Of a stretch of 64,000 nucleotides of DNA, positions 52,323 through 61,298 are shown piece after piece. This DNA is from Promethearchaeota archaeon (GTDB taxonomy: Archaea; Asgardarchaeota; Lokiarchaeia; Sigyniarchaeales; SOKP01): assembly GCA_030606485.1 (NCBI GenBank), contig JAUWGH010000006.1, positions 62,001 to 126,000 of the forward strand. The letters are read 5' to 3'. The notes beneath the pieces were generated by a model. It saw only the letters and a list, made by a program, of their open reading frames with translations. It searched no databases and had not been told where the DNA came from. Both the position numbers and the translations under genes were made by a program. Position 1 is the first letter of the stretch; the number at the start of each line of letters is the position of its first letter.

Positions 52323-53162
52323 ATGAGTATTGAAATTATAGAAAAAGACGACCGCCTTATTCGTTTTATACTCTCAGATATATCGACTGAAATGGCTAAT
52401 GCCTTCAGAAGGATAATCTTAATTGAAATACCTGTAATGGCAATTGATGAGGTAATAATGTTAAGGAATGATAGTCCACTTTATGATGAAATTCTTGCAC
52501 ATAGACTTGCAATGATTCCAATAGTTACAGACTTAAAACATTATAATTTTCAACAAGAATGTTCTTGCGGAGGTGCTGGTTGCGCATTATGTTCAGTTAC
52601 CTTGACATGTGATATAAAAAACGATACAGATGAAACCATTCTCGTCACCTCGGGAGACTTAATCTCAAATGATCCAAAAATTGTCCCAGTAAGTCCTAAT
52701 ATACCAATTGTAAAATTAGAACATGGCTCTTCATTAACATTTGAGGCCTTTACAGTATTAGGGAGGGCTAAAGAGCACGCTAAATTCCAAAGTATTGCTA
52801 ATATTGGATATAGATTTTATCCTAAAATTGAAATTGATGAACGTAAATGTGAAAAATGTACTCAAAAATGTATAGCTTCAGATTACTGCTCAAAAAAATT
52901 ATTCGAAGTTGGAACTGAAAAAAGTAATCCGAAATTAATTCCGGATTTTTGGAAAAATTGTGATTTATGTGAAGCATGTTCTCATGAATGTCCTGAAGGG
53001 GCTATTAAGGTCGAATGGGATGATAATAAATTCATTTTTTCAATTGAATCTGATGGAGTTCTCCCATTCGGTACTCTTTTAAAAAAAAGTTGGGAAATAT
53101 TTAAAGAAAAAATTGATGATTTTAAAGAACAATTAAAAAATTTAGAAATAGAAATAGAATAA
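52323..53162 (+). CDS. rpoD: DNA-directed RNA polymerase subunit D (Rpo3) with Fe-S domain
   Basis: Assembly subunit of archaeal RNA polymerase, homologous to Rpb3/bacterial alpha. Residues 1-60 hold the dimerisation signature ALRMANAFRRI-like EMANAFRRIILIEIPVMAIDEV and LAHRLAMIPI. An insert CSCGGAGCALCSVTLTC follows. The ferredoxin-like domain (about 173-235) carries KCEKCTQKC, YCSKK and CDLCEACSHECPEGAI, so at least one [4Fe-4S] cluster is likely. 279 aa is normal. It leads the operon with L18e, L13 and S9. Confidence 0.95.
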   Translation: MSIEIIEKDDRLIRFILSDISTEMANAFRRIILIEIPVMAIDEVIMLRNDSPLYDEILAHRLAMIPIVTDLKHYNFQQECSCGGAGCALCSVTLTCDIKNDTDETILVTSGDLISNDPKIVPVSPNIPIVKLEHGSSLTFEAFTVLGRAKEHAKFQSIANIGYRFYPKIEIDERKCEKCTQKCIASDYCSKKLFEVGTEKSNPKLIPDFWKNCDLCEACSHECPEGAIKVEWDDNKFIFSIESDGVLPFGTLLKKSWEIFKEKIDDFKEQLKNLEIEIE

Positions 53163-53241
53163 ATTATCTAAGTAGTCATATTCATAAATTTAAAAAATAA
53201 TGCAAAATATTAAAGTTCATAAATTTTAAGGGAATTATATT

Positions 53242-53604
53242 ATGTCTCATAAACCAACGGGTCCAAGCGACTATTATAAAAGGAAATTAGCTCGGACTCT
53301 CTGGAAAACTAAGAGAAGAATCTGGAGAGATGTTTCAAAAAGAATTTTTAAACCAAGAAAGGATAAAGTAGAAGTAAATCTCTTTAAAATTAATAATAAG
53401 ACTAAAAACGGAGATGTAATTGTTGTTCCTGGGAAAATTCTTAGTATGGGAAGTCTGGATCACACGGTAATAATTGCATGTTTAAATGCATCGAAATCTG
53501 CTAGACAAAATGTAAAAAATTCCTCGACTGAAAGTAAAATTATTTCTATTGAAGAGTTATTAGATACGAATCCTAGCGGTTCAAACGTAAAAATAATTGT
53601 TTAA
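53242..53604 (+). CDS. rpl18e: Large ribosomal subunit protein L18e (eL18)
   Basis: 120 aa and full length for archaeal eL18. Features are YYKRKLARTLWKTKRRIWRDVSKRIFKPRKDKVEVNLFKI and GDVIVVPGKILSMGSLDHTVIIAC. It is second in the rpoD operon, 79 nt after rpoD and 20 nt before L13. Confidence 0.95.
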   Translation: MSHKPTGPSDYYKRKLARTLWKTKRRIWRDVSKRIFKPRKDKVEVNLFKINNKTKNGDVIVVPGKILSMGSLDHTVIIACLNASKSARQNVKNSSTESKIISIEELLDTNPSGSNVKIIV

Positions 53605-53624
53605 ATGGTAAAAATGAATCCATA

Positions 53625-54086
53625 ATGGTTGAATATAAATTAATAGATGTAAAAGATAAAATCCTTGGAAGAGCTTGCACTCAAATCGCAAAAAAAGCAC
53701 TTTTAGGGAAATATATTGTCGTCATTAATGCAAAAGACTGTGTGATTTCAGGTAAAAAAAATCAAATTCAAAAGAAATATTTAGAGAAGCTTAATATTCA
53801 TACTGCCACAAATCCTAGACGCGGTCCTTTTTGGCCGAGACGTCCAGATCGTTTTTTTAGAAAAATTGTTTGGGGCATGCTCCCAAGAAATAGAAGAGGT
53901 CGGGATGCACTTGCGAGAATACATGTTTATATCTCTAATATACCTGAACGATTTAAAAATCGATATCAAAATTTAACTCCACTTGATATACAAAATGCCG
54001 ACGTTTCTCGATTGCAGAATAAATTTATTCATCTTGAAACTATATGCACACGAATTGGATGGAAAAATAGAGAGGTTGAGATTTAG
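53625..54086 (+). CDS. rpl13: Large ribosomal subunit protein L13 (uL13)
   Basis: 153 aa. The YKLIDVKDKILGRACTQIAKKALLGKYIVVINAKDCVISGKK start is diagnostic, followed by GPFWPRRPDRFFRKIVWGMLPRNRRGRDAL. It ends in TAG, 4 nt before the S9 ATG. It shows that TAG functions as an ordinary stop in this genome. Confidence 0.96.
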   Translation: MVEYKLIDVKDKILGRACTQIAKKALLGKYIVVINAKDCVISGKKNQIQKKYLEKLNIHTATNPRRGPFWPRRPDRFFRKIVWGMLPRNRRGRDALARIHVYISNIPERFKNRYQNLTPLDIQNADVSRLQNKFIHLETICTRIGWKNREVEI

Positions 54087-54090
54087 ATAA

Positions 54091-54498
54091 ATGGTTAAAT
54101 ATATTAATGCATCAGGTAAAAGAAAAACTGCAATTGCTCGAGCTGTTTTAAATACTGAAGGAAAGGGAGTAGTTAGAATAAATTCTGTTCCATTAGAAGC
54201 ATACGAACCGAGTATTGCTAAAGAACGGATTAAAGAATTATTTAAAATCCTTGATGAACCAAAACTTAAAGATGTTGATATAAAAGTAAAAGTTAAATCT
54301 GGTGGGATAATGGCTCAAACTGATGCTATTAGAATAGCTTTAGCAAGAGTGATTTATAAATACTTAAGGCGCAAATCCACTGCCAATTTATTTAAAGACT
54401 ATGATAGTTCATTATTAAGTGGAGATAGTCGAAGAAAAGAACCAAAAAAATTTGGTGGTAGAGGTGCCAGAGCGAGACGACAAAAATCTTTTCGATAA
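54091..54498 (+). CDS. rps9: Small ribosomal subunit protein S9 (uS9)
   Basis: 135 aa. Signature ends: ASGKRKTAIARAVLNTEGKG at the N-terminus, KSGGIMAQTDAIRIALARVIYKYL in the middle and the C-terminal EPKKFGGRGARARRQKSFR that reaches the ribosomal P-site. It is the last gene of the operon here, with the convergent aroA stop 2 nt downstream. Confidence 0.97.
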   Translation: MVKYINASGKRKTAIARAVLNTEGKGVVRINSVPLEAYEPSIAKERIKELFKILDEPKLKDVDIKVKVKSGGIMAQTDAIRIALARVIYKYLRRKSTANLFKDYDSSLLSGDSRRKEPKKFGGRGARARRQKSFR

Positions 54499-54500
54499 TT

Positions 54501-55823
54501 CTATTTGATTTTAAAGTGTGCTCCTAATTTTTGCAAATCCTCTATAAATGTTGGATAAGAATCCTCAATGATCTCTACATTTGAAATATGGGAGTTTGAT
54601 TCTGCAAACATTGCGGCAACAATTAATGCCATGGCTATGCGATGATCATCACCATGATTTAAATCTGCCCCATTTAATTTTGTATTCTCCTTTATTATCA
54701 ATTGATCTTCATGCTCTTCTAAATTTGCTCCCATTTTTTTCAACTCTCGAGCTATTCCAGAAACTCTATCTGATTCTTTACTCCTAATATTCTTGATATT
54801 AGTTAATTTCATAACTTTATTAGTGAAACAACCCATTACTGCTAGAATTGGAAATAAGTCAGGAGTTTCCCTACAATCAATTGAAAAATCTTCTAAAGGG
54901 CTTTTATTTATTCCTTTTTTAATTTTTACCATCTTTTCATGTGGATTTATTAATATATTAGCTCCCATTTCTCTCAGATATGAAATGATCTCCCTGTCAC
55001 CTTGGGGGCTATCAAAATCCAAATTAGAAATAATAACATTAAGATCATTCTCAGCTAACGTTGCGGCTCCAAAGATATAAGCCGCTGAAGAGAAATCCCC
55101 GGGAATATCATAAACTTGACCACGATAGTTCTGAGAACATGGGATTATTAAATTTCCCATTAAACTTTTTGAAATCTCTTGTTTAATTGTGATTCCAGCT
55201 CTATCCAACATATCTAAGGTTAAATAAATATATGGATGGGATGTAAGTGGTGTAGTTAGCTCTATAATTGTAGCATCACTCCCTTTACATTTCAATAACG
55301 GTGTAATAAGTAGTAAAGCAGTTATGAATTGAGAACTAACATCTCCTGGAAGTTTTATTCTTTTAGGAATTACATTTACTGGTTTGATGCTAATTTCATC
55401 CTCATTAACCTCAATTACTGCGCCTAATTGTTTTATAGCTTCTAATAATGGTTGGATTGGACGTTTTCTTTTTAAAAATTCCCCTGTTAGTCGGATTCCA
55501 TTTTCCAATAATAATCCCAGAGCACATAGGATCCTAAAAGTTGTACCAGAATTTTTACAATCTATCGGCACTTCGGGAGCAATAAATTTAGATTTTTGAA
55601 AATTAACTAAAAATTTATTCTCCTTTTCTTTTAGAATTTTAACTCCTAAACTCTTAAGAGCATTGATTGTTACCTCCACATCTCCAACTGTTAGAGGATT
55701 ATTTATAACTGAGATTGCCTCAGCTAACCCTGCAATGAAAAAAGCTCTATGAGAATAACTTTTTGAGGGAGGAACCTTAACTTTACCGCTTAGAGTCTTG
55801 ATTGGAAATATTTCTAAGTCCAT
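54501..55823 (-). CDS. aroA: 3-phosphoshikimate 1-carboxyvinyltransferase (EPSP synthase)
   Basis: Transfers the enolpyruvyl group of PEP to shikimate 3-phosphate. Signatures: KVPPSKSYSHRAFFIAGLAE (residues 16-35), NSGTTFRILCALG, FLKRKRPIQPLLEAIKQLGA, LPGDVSSQFITALLL and KESDRVSGIARELKKMGA. The C-terminal GDDHRIAMALIVAAM is also conserved. 440 aa is normal. It ends in TAG. The other shikimate gene, aroC, is 1.5 kb away on the opposite strand. Confidence 0.96.
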   Translation of the reverse strand: MDLEIFPIKTLSGKVKVPPSKSYSHRAFFIAGLAEAISVINNPLTVGDVEVTINALKSLGVKILKEKENKFLVNFQKSKFIAPEVPIDCKNSGTTFRILCALGLLLENGIRLTGEFLKRKRPIQPLLEAIKQLGAVIEVNEDEISIKPVNVIPKRIKLPGDVSSQFITALLLITPLLKCKGSDATIIELTTPLTSHPYIYLTLDMLDRAGITIKQEISKSLMGNLIIPCSQNYRGQVYDIPGDFSSAAYIFGAATLAENDLNVIISNLDFDSPQGDREIISYLREMGANILINPHEKMVKIKKGINKSPLEDFSIDCRETPDLFPILAVMGCFTNKVMKLTNIKNIRSKESDRVSGIARELKKMGANLEEHEDQLIIKENTKLNGADLNHGDDHRIAMALIVAAMFAESNSHISNVEIIEDSYPTFIEDLQKLGAHFKIK

Positions 55824-55914
55824 AATTTTATTAAGTATAAAAATAGTAATTAAGATTTTTTAATAATTCGTTAATTTCAAATTTCTATAATAAAAGTAAA
55901 AAAAATAGTTTAAT

Positions 55915-56238
55915 TTATTCATCATCTTGAAGAAATAATTTCAATTTTTGTAATATGGTCTCAGTTGTATCATATTCTTCATCTAAATCTGGAATTTTAA
56001 TCTTTGGTTTAGATTTAGCCTCCTGTATTACAATTTCTACTCTCCTTCCTTTAAATTTGCGGTAAATATCCTCAAGCTTAGTATTTAATATAATTGCTTC
56101 CTTCTCGTCTATAAGAAAAAATAAAGTATCTTTAATCTTTTCCCAGAATTTTTGTATTTTTTCATCATCTTTTGCCCACTTTGAAATATCTCTCTTGATT
56201 AAAGTCCCCTCATATTTTAAAATCTTTTTTCTGGCCAT
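55915..56238 (-). CDS. Hypothetical small basic/acidic protein
   Basis: 107 aa from the ATG at 56238. A TTG at 56254-56256 is possible but overlaps the GGAAGAG ribosome binding site, so I prefer the ATG. Predicted helices flank a beta segment (RRVEIVIQEAKSKPKIKIPDLDEEYDTTE). No known family. It starts about 40 nt downstream of the zinc-finger protein gene on the same strand, suggesting cotranscription. Confidence 0.6.
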   Translation of the reverse strand: MARKKILKYEGTLIKRDISKWAKDDEKIQKFWEKIKDTLFFLIDEKEAIILNTKLEDIYRKFKGRRVEIVIQEAKSKPKIKIPDLDEEYDTTETILQKLKLFLQDDE

Positions 56239-56278
56239 TATTTTTCGCTCTTCCAAGATTCTATTTTAACATTAGATT

Positions 56279-57298
56279 CTATCGCCTTAGAGCACGAGGG
56301 TTCCGATATAATTTTGTTTCTTGGGCAGAGACACTCAAAAGAATTTTCCCATTTTTAAGTAATTTTCTAGTTCTTAGTAATTTATGCTTAATCGGTTGTA
56401 AAAATTTGAGCATCATTGTAAATAGTAATATTACACTCTTCAATGATTCATTTTTATATGCTTTTTCAGTATAAAATTTAACAACATACTTTCCACCTAC
56501 ATTAACAACTTTCTCATCAATTTTTGCAATTAATTTATCTTGTCCATCAAAAATATCCCAATCACTACCGATAGAGAGCACATCCTCATCAAATGTAAAA
56601 ATATCCCACTCTTTTTTCTTCTCATTCATTAAAAGTGGAAATGTATGAATTTCTCCAAATAATCTCTTTGGAAATCGCAGATTTTGCTTAGCCAAATCAA
56701 CGATATATTTGTATTTTCTAACCATCATTTTAAATTCAGGGAGTGAATGTTCTGCACCAAATGTAGATTTTAAACTATTTAAAACCATTTCCTCTATTGT
56801 ACCTTGCCAAGCAATCGAGTCGGAATCAAACCATTTAATGACTAATCTCTTTTTACAAGGATTTTCTTCTTGTTCTTCCCAATCCTTCTTCATAAAACCA
56901 AAAAATCCAACAACATCATTATCTTCCTTCACAGAACCACAAAGATCTAGGTTTTTAGGAAACTGACGGGACTTTGCCATGAGTCTCTGTTTTTGGAATA
57001 TTCCAATTTCTGGACCATGTAAACTCGTTAACCAGAAGTCAACTGTGATCTTTTTAAGGTATTTCTTTTTAGATTTCTTTGGTTTTTCAACTTTCTTCTT
57101 TTCAACTTTTGTCTTTCCTCTGGTTTCTCCGAATATTTTTTCCTCGATATAAGATTCTAAATCTTCTTCTTTTTTCTTCCTAACTGACTTCTTCTTTTCA
57201 TAATCTGGGTTAAGTCTACAATAAGGTAGATGTGAATTCAATCTCCTATATTGCCTTCCGCAATAAGGACATTTTTCAAGTTCTATAGATTTAGACAT
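56279..57298 (-). CDS. Zinc-finger protein with LURP/scramblase-like C-terminal region suspected
   Basis: A 339-aa protein starting at the ATG at 57298. The longer frame would overlap aroC. N-terminal zinc finger: CPYCGRQYRRLNSHLPYC (about 9-26). It is followed by a Lys/Glu-rich linker (about 30-85, KKVEKPKKSKKK). The C-terminal part has FTFDEDVLSIGSDWDIFDGQDKLIAKIDEKVVNVGGKYVVKF, whose repeated strands and 'D..G..I..I' pattern recall LURP-one/tubby-type barrels. That resemblance is only suggestive. It is divergent from aroC (58 nt between starts). The function is unknown. Confidence 0.65.
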   Translation of the reverse strand: MSKSIELEKCPYCGRQYRRLNSHLPYCRLNPDYEKKKSVRKKKEEDLESYIEEKIFGETRGKTKVEKKKVEKPKKSKKKYLKKITVDFWLTSLHGPEIGIFQKQRLMAKSRQFPKNLDLCGSVKEDNDVVGFFGFMKKDWEEQEENPCKKRLVIKWFDSDSIAWQGTIEEMVLNSLKSTFGAEHSLPEFKMMVRKYKYIVDLAKQNLRFPKRLFGEIHTFPLLMNEKKKEWDIFTFDEDVLSIGSDWDIFDGQDKLIAKIDEKVVNVGGKYVVKFYTEKAYKNESLKSVILLFTMMLKFLQPIKHKLLRTRKLLKNGKILLSVSAQETKLYRNPRALRR

Positions 57299-57356
57299 AA
57301 CTAAATATAATCCAATAATTATATTTAAATATATAATATAATACTTTAAAAAAAAT

Positions 57357-58460
57357 ATGGTTGGAAATTCTTTAGGAACACTCTTTAAAATCATTTCTTT
57401 TGGGGAAAGTCATGGGGAAGTAATTGGTGTAATCATAGATGGTTGTCCTGCTGGACTTAAGATAGATGCGGATTTAATTCAAAAAGAGTTGAACAGAAGG
57501 CGCCCCGGTCAAACAGCTTTATCTACACCTCGTTCTGAAGAGGATAAAGTTAAAATTATTTCAGGAATATTTAATAATTTTACGACCGGAGCACCAATTT
57601 GCTTAATTATTGAAAATAAAGATGTAGATTCTTCTAAATATGAGAAAATTAAGAACATATTGAGACCATCTCATGCAGATTTTTCTAGATTGATGCGTTA
57701 TGGTGAATCTGCAGATTATCGTGGTGGAGGACGATTTTCTGGAAGAATAACCGCGGGGTTTGTTATGGCGGGAGCAATAGCAAAACAAATACTATCTTTA
57801 AATAATATTAAAATTATCGCTTATACTAAAGAAATTGGTGGAATTATTGATGATAAAGAATATGATTTCAAAAAGATAAAAATTCTTCGTGATAAATCTG
57901 ATGTAGGGGTGTTGGATAATGGTAACTCTCAGAAAATCAGTGAATTAATCCCTAAAATGAAAGAGGAAAAGAATTCAGTAGGAGGTATTGTAAAATGTAA
58001 CGTGGAGAATTTTCCTGCCGGTGTAGGTAATCCAATTTTCAATAATCTCCAATCTGATATAAGTAAAGCAATATTTTCAATTCCAGCTGTCAAAGGAATT
58101 GAATTTGGAGCTGGTTTTAAAGCCGCAAGAATGAAAGGTTCGGAGCACAATGATCCATGGATCATTAAAGATGGGAAAATAAAAACCTCTAAAAATGATG
58201 CAGGTGGAATAATTGGGGGTATATCAACCGGAATGCCTATTGAATTTAATGTATGCTTTAAACCGACAGCATCAATCTCCAAATCCCAAAAGACGATTGA
58301 TATTAAGCTGATGGAGGAGACAGAACTGATAATCGAAGGAAGGCATGATCCATGCATTGTTCCTCGAGTTATCCCTGTTGTAGAGGCTATGACTGCAGTT
58401 GTTTTATTGGATCATCTCTTAATGGCTCAAAAAATTCCGCTTGTCCTTGAAGAGAAATAA
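57357..58460 (+). CDS. aroC: Chorismate synthase
   Basis: Converts EPSP to chorismate using reduced FMN. Signatures: GNSLGTLFKIISFGESHGEVIGVIIDGCPAG (residues 3-33), LNRRRPGQTALSTPRSEEDKV, SADYRGGGRFSGRITAGFVMAGAIA, GSEHNDPW, GGIIGGISTG and GRHDPCIVPRVIPVVEAM. 367 aa is full length. It starts 58 nt from the divergent zinc-finger gene. Together with aroA it indicates a local shikimate/aromatic amino acid function. Confidence 0.96.
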   Translation: MVGNSLGTLFKIISFGESHGEVIGVIIDGCPAGLKIDADLIQKELNRRRPGQTALSTPRSEEDKVKIISGIFNNFTTGAPICLIIENKDVDSSKYEKIKNILRPSHADFSRLMRYGESADYRGGGRFSGRITAGFVMAGAIAKQILSLNNIKIIAYTKEIGGIIDDKEYDFKKIKILRDKSDVGVLDNGNSQKISELIPKMKEEKNSVGGIVKCNVENFPAGVGNPIFNNLQSDISKAIFSIPAVKGIEFGAGFKAARMKGSEHNDPWIIKDGKIKTSKNDAGGIIGGISTGMPIEFNVCFKPTASISKSQKTIDIKLMEETELIIEGRHDPCIVPRVIPVVEAMTAVVLLDHLLMAQKIPLVLEEK

Positions 58461-58542
58461 TTATCCATTAAGTGAAAAATTATAAAATTATAAATATAGT
58501 TTAAAAATAATTTAAATAAGAAAAAACTATTAACTTTAAACA

Positions 58543-58770
58543 ATGCCGATAGAAGATACTTCATCGCAATTTATTGAATTTTATAAGAAAAAAGCAAGAA
58601 ATTTAGTTGAAATTGCAATGAATCATTATAAAAATAGAGAATTAAAAAAGTCTTGCGAGTTATTAAGTCAAGCATATACTTTCTATAAGAAAGCTGGTGA
58701 ATCAGATAATGCAGAGCAAGTGAAAAAAAGGTTTGAAGAGATTAAAGCCGAATTAAAGAGTGGCGTATAA
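58543..58770 (+). CDS. Small MIT/TPR-like three-helix protein
   Basis: 75 aa, predicted as three amphipathic helices: FIEFYKKKARNLVEIAMNHYKNR, LKKSCELLSQAYTFYKKAGE and AEQVKKRFEEIKAEL. The spacing and small-residue pattern resemble a MIT domain or a single TPR motif with capping helix. MIT domains bind ESCRT-III tails, and Asgard archaea have ESCRT, but no ESCRT gene is here, so a role is speculative. It converges with the Mut7-C gene. Confidence 0.6.
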   Translation: MPIEDTSSQFIEFYKKKARNLVEIAMNHYKNRELKKSCELLSQAYTFYKKAGESDNAEQVKKRFEEIKAELKSGV

Positions 58771-58778
58771 AAAAACCT

Positions 58779-59267
58779 TCAATCTATTTCTATCTTTTTA
58801 ATTTTAAGCAAAATATCTTCTATATGAGTTCCATACCAATATATCTTATTGCAAGTACGGTTAGAACATCGAAAAAATTCATTTATGTGATTATAAGTTC
58901 CTTTATTCACTAAATCTTTTACATCTTCTTTATTCTCTATTCTAAATAATGTATGATTACAAACGGAACATCTTGCTTTTTCGGCTTTATACTTAAAATC
59001 GTTTTTAAACCTGATTTTAATCTGTTTTAAATATCCATATACACTTTCTCCCTCTAGAAATAAACTATTTGGAGCGGCTTTTCTGCTTAATAACTTATCT
59101 TTTGTAAGAATTATTCTATTTTCTCCATTTGCAAATTTAACGAGCTCATCATCAGGAACTGGAGTGTTATTATCACTTTCTAAATCTTTAGCATAAACCG
59201 TATCATATGCGAATATTCTCAAAAAGCGAGTTAGCCTACCTAGCATAAGGTCAGTAAGAAATTTCAT
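58779..59267 (-). CDS. Mut7-C RNase-domain protein (PIN-like) with zinc ribbon
   Basis: 162 aa of the Mut7-C family. The N-terminal PIN-like part starts KFLTDLMLGRLTRFLRIFAYDTVYAKD, with Asp residues of a putative nuclease site, and includes NRIILTKDKLL. The C-terminal zinc ribbon has CSVCNHTLF and CSNRTCNKIYWYGTH. The family is predicted to have RNase activity. It is full length and monocistronic. Confidence 0.88.
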   Translation of the reverse strand: MKFLTDLMLGRLTRFLRIFAYDTVYAKDLESDNNTPVPDDELVKFANGENRIILTKDKLLSRKAAPNSLFLEGESVYGYLKQIKIRFKNDFKYKAEKARCSVCNHTLFRIENKEDVKDLVNKGTYNHINEFFRCSNRTCNKIYWYGTHIEDILLKIKKIEID

Positions 59268-59388
59268 AGAACTATTATTTTAAACTTTTTTGTGAAAATT
59301 TTCTCATTATGGGATATAAATCTGAAATTTTAATTAAAATTATACTTTAAAACAATTACTCATTTTCGATTGTAAAAAGTTGATAATA

Positions 59389-60486
59389 ATGTCCAAAAAT
59401 TTATGGAATAAAGTAACGGAAACAATTGTAAAAGCTGGCCAAATGCCTATGCCCATTAGCGATACCCTTATTGAACTATTGAAAATTATCATTACTGAAG
59501 AACAAGCTAAATTTCTGATAATTTTTAAAGAACCCTCTTTAAATCTTAACCAAATCAAAGAAAAAACAGATTTGGAGGAATCCCAGTTAGAAAAAATATT
59601 AAATGATTTAATGCATAACGGAATTATTACAGGAACAACCAGTAGAAGTACAGGGGTTAAAGTATATCGTTTAATGGGTCCTTTTCCCGGCATCTTTGAA
59701 TTTACCTTGATGAGAGGTGAAACAACAGAAAAAGAAAAGAAACTTGTAATATTATTTGATAAATTATTTGAGGAAATGAGTCAAGCAACTCAAAAAAATT
59801 ATGATATATTAATCCCACAATATAAAAAAATAATTCCTGCTATCGCTAGGGTTGTGCCAGTTGAGAAAGAGATCGAGACTCCGAAAGAAGTAGTATTACC
59901 ATTTGATGAAATCTCAAAAATTGTTGAAAAATATGATTATATTGCCTTAACTCACTGTTATTGCCGTCATGAGAAAGATCTATTGGGCGATCCATGTAAA
60001 GTTACGGATGAAAGATTAAATTGCTTTTTGTTTGGAAAAACTGCACAATTTGCCATTGAACAAAATTTTGGTAAGCCAATTTCAAAAGAAGAAGCAAAAA
60101 AAATCTTTCAAAAAGCGGAAGATGAGGGCCTTGTTCATAAGGCTTTTCACGTTCATCTAGACCCTCAAAAGGAAGAGGAAGCAATTTGTAATTGTTGCAA
60201 ATGTTGTTGTGGAATTTTTCAAATGTATTACCGAGGCGCTATGCCATACCACACGAAAACCTCATATTTAGCGGTGGTTAATGAAGAAGAATGCATAGGT
60301 TGTGGAACATGCGTTGAAAAATGTCCAATGGAAACGATTTCTTTAATAGATGATATTGCGAAAATTAATAATGAAAAATGTATTGGATGTGGGGTTTGTG
60401 CTCATCATTGTCCTCAAGAAGCAATAAAGTTAGAGTATAATAAAAGAGATGTTTTTATTCCTCCTAAAAAAATTGCAGTCAATTAA
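59389..60486 (+). CDS. Winged-helix/ferredoxin fusion protein
   Basis: 365 aa (ATG at 59389, in preference to a TTG 9 nt upstream). Residues about 20-95 form a winged helix (EEQAKFLIIFKEPSLNLNQIKEKTDLEESQLEKILNDLMHNGIITG). The middle carries a Cys-rich section: THCYCRHEKDLLGDPC and ICNCCKCCCGIFQMYY. The C-terminus has two [4Fe-4S] ferredoxin motifs, CIGCGTCVEKCP and CIGCGVCAHHCP. The combination suggests redox-responsive DNA binding or an electron-transfer protein with a helical platform. Related proteins occur in anaerobes, with no settled function. Confidence 0.8.
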   Translation: MSKNLWNKVTETIVKAGQMPMPISDTLIELLKIIITEEQAKFLIIFKEPSLNLNQIKEKTDLEESQLEKILNDLMHNGIITGTTSRSTGVKVYRLMGPFPGIFEFTLMRGETTEKEKKLVILFDKLFEEMSQATQKNYDILIPQYKKIIPAIARVVPVEKEIETPKEVVLPFDEISKIVEKYDYIALTHCYCRHEKDLLGDPCKVTDERLNCFLFGKTAQFAIEQNFGKPISKEEAKKIFQKAEDEGLVHKAFHVHLDPQKEEEAICNCCKCCCGIFQMYYRGAMPYHTKTSYLAVVNEEECIGCGTCVEKCPMETISLIDDIAKINNEKCIGCGVCAHHCPQEAIKLEYNKRDVFIPPKKIAVN

Positions 60487-60603
60487 TATTTTAAATGATT
60501 TAAATCATTATGATAGAATGCTTACTGGAAAATTTAATAATAAATCTTGATTTTAATCTTAATTCACTTCTAAAATTAGTAAATAATTGAGAGTTGATGC
60601 GAA

Positions 60604-61287
60604 TTGATAAAGGAAGGTATATTAAAAGGAGCAAAACGTAAGGATCCAGGCTGGAATAAGGTTAAATTTGGGGAACCATTTAAAAAAGCACTGGATCGAT
60701 TTAGAGAAGAAGTTCTCGGCCGAGATGATTTCGATCCCACATCATTATTGCAGTTTGGGCTTTTTATGTCGATGGCTGTTATTAATATATTGAAAGAAGC
60801 TGAAAAAAATTTTGGTATAGATGGTCAGAAAATGGTAAATGATGCCTTGATTAAAACTGGCTATGAAGTTGGTAAACAAATACTTAAAGATATTAAAATC
60901 CAATTTGATATTTCAGATATCGAATTAATAAGCTTTTTTGCGACCATTATAAATACTCAGGCTTGGACATCAATTGAAGATCCCCGAATTGTTAATGATG
61001 ATGAATGCTCATTTGATATTTTGTGGTGCCCGCTTCAGGATGTTTATTCTGCATTTGATTGTCGAGTTCAACGTTATTTGGTGCAAGGCCTTATTAATTA
61101 CTTCAGAGAGGTATATACTAAATCTGATTTTCAAGTGGAATTTAAATCAACGATTCCAGCCGGAGCAGATTGTTGTAAATTTATTTTTTCTCGGAAAAAG
61201 CATGGTGAATCTGATAAATGGGAGATCTATTCAAAGGAATTAGAAAAAAGAGCAATAAGAAGGTTAGAAAAAAGAAAAAATAAATAA
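60604..61287 (+). CDS. ATC-hydrolase-like / V4R-related uncharacterised protein
   Basis: 227 aa with a TTG start. Residues about 100-215 resemble the L-2-amino-thiazoline-4-carboxylate hydrolase family: DDECSFDILWCPLQDVYSAFDCRVQRYLVQGLINYF and a final GADCCKFIFSRK strand. The paired cysteines (CPL, DC, DCC) could bind a ligand or metal. The family also relates to V4R-type sensory domains. It lies 117 nt downstream of the winged-helix ferredoxin gene on the same strand, so a functional link is possible. The assignment is moderate. Confidence 0.6.
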   Translation: MIKEGILKGAKRKDPGWNKVKFGEPFKKALDRFREEVLGRDDFDPTSLLQFGLFMSMAVINILKEAEKNFGIDGQKMVNDALIKTGYEVGKQILKDIKIQFDISDIELISFFATIINTQAWTSIEDPRIVNDDECSFDILWCPLQDVYSAFDCRVQRYLVQGLINYFREVYTKSDFQVEFKSTIPAGADCCKFIFSRKKHGESDKWEIYSKELEKRAIRRLEKRKNK

Positions 61288-61298
61288 TCTCTTTTATA

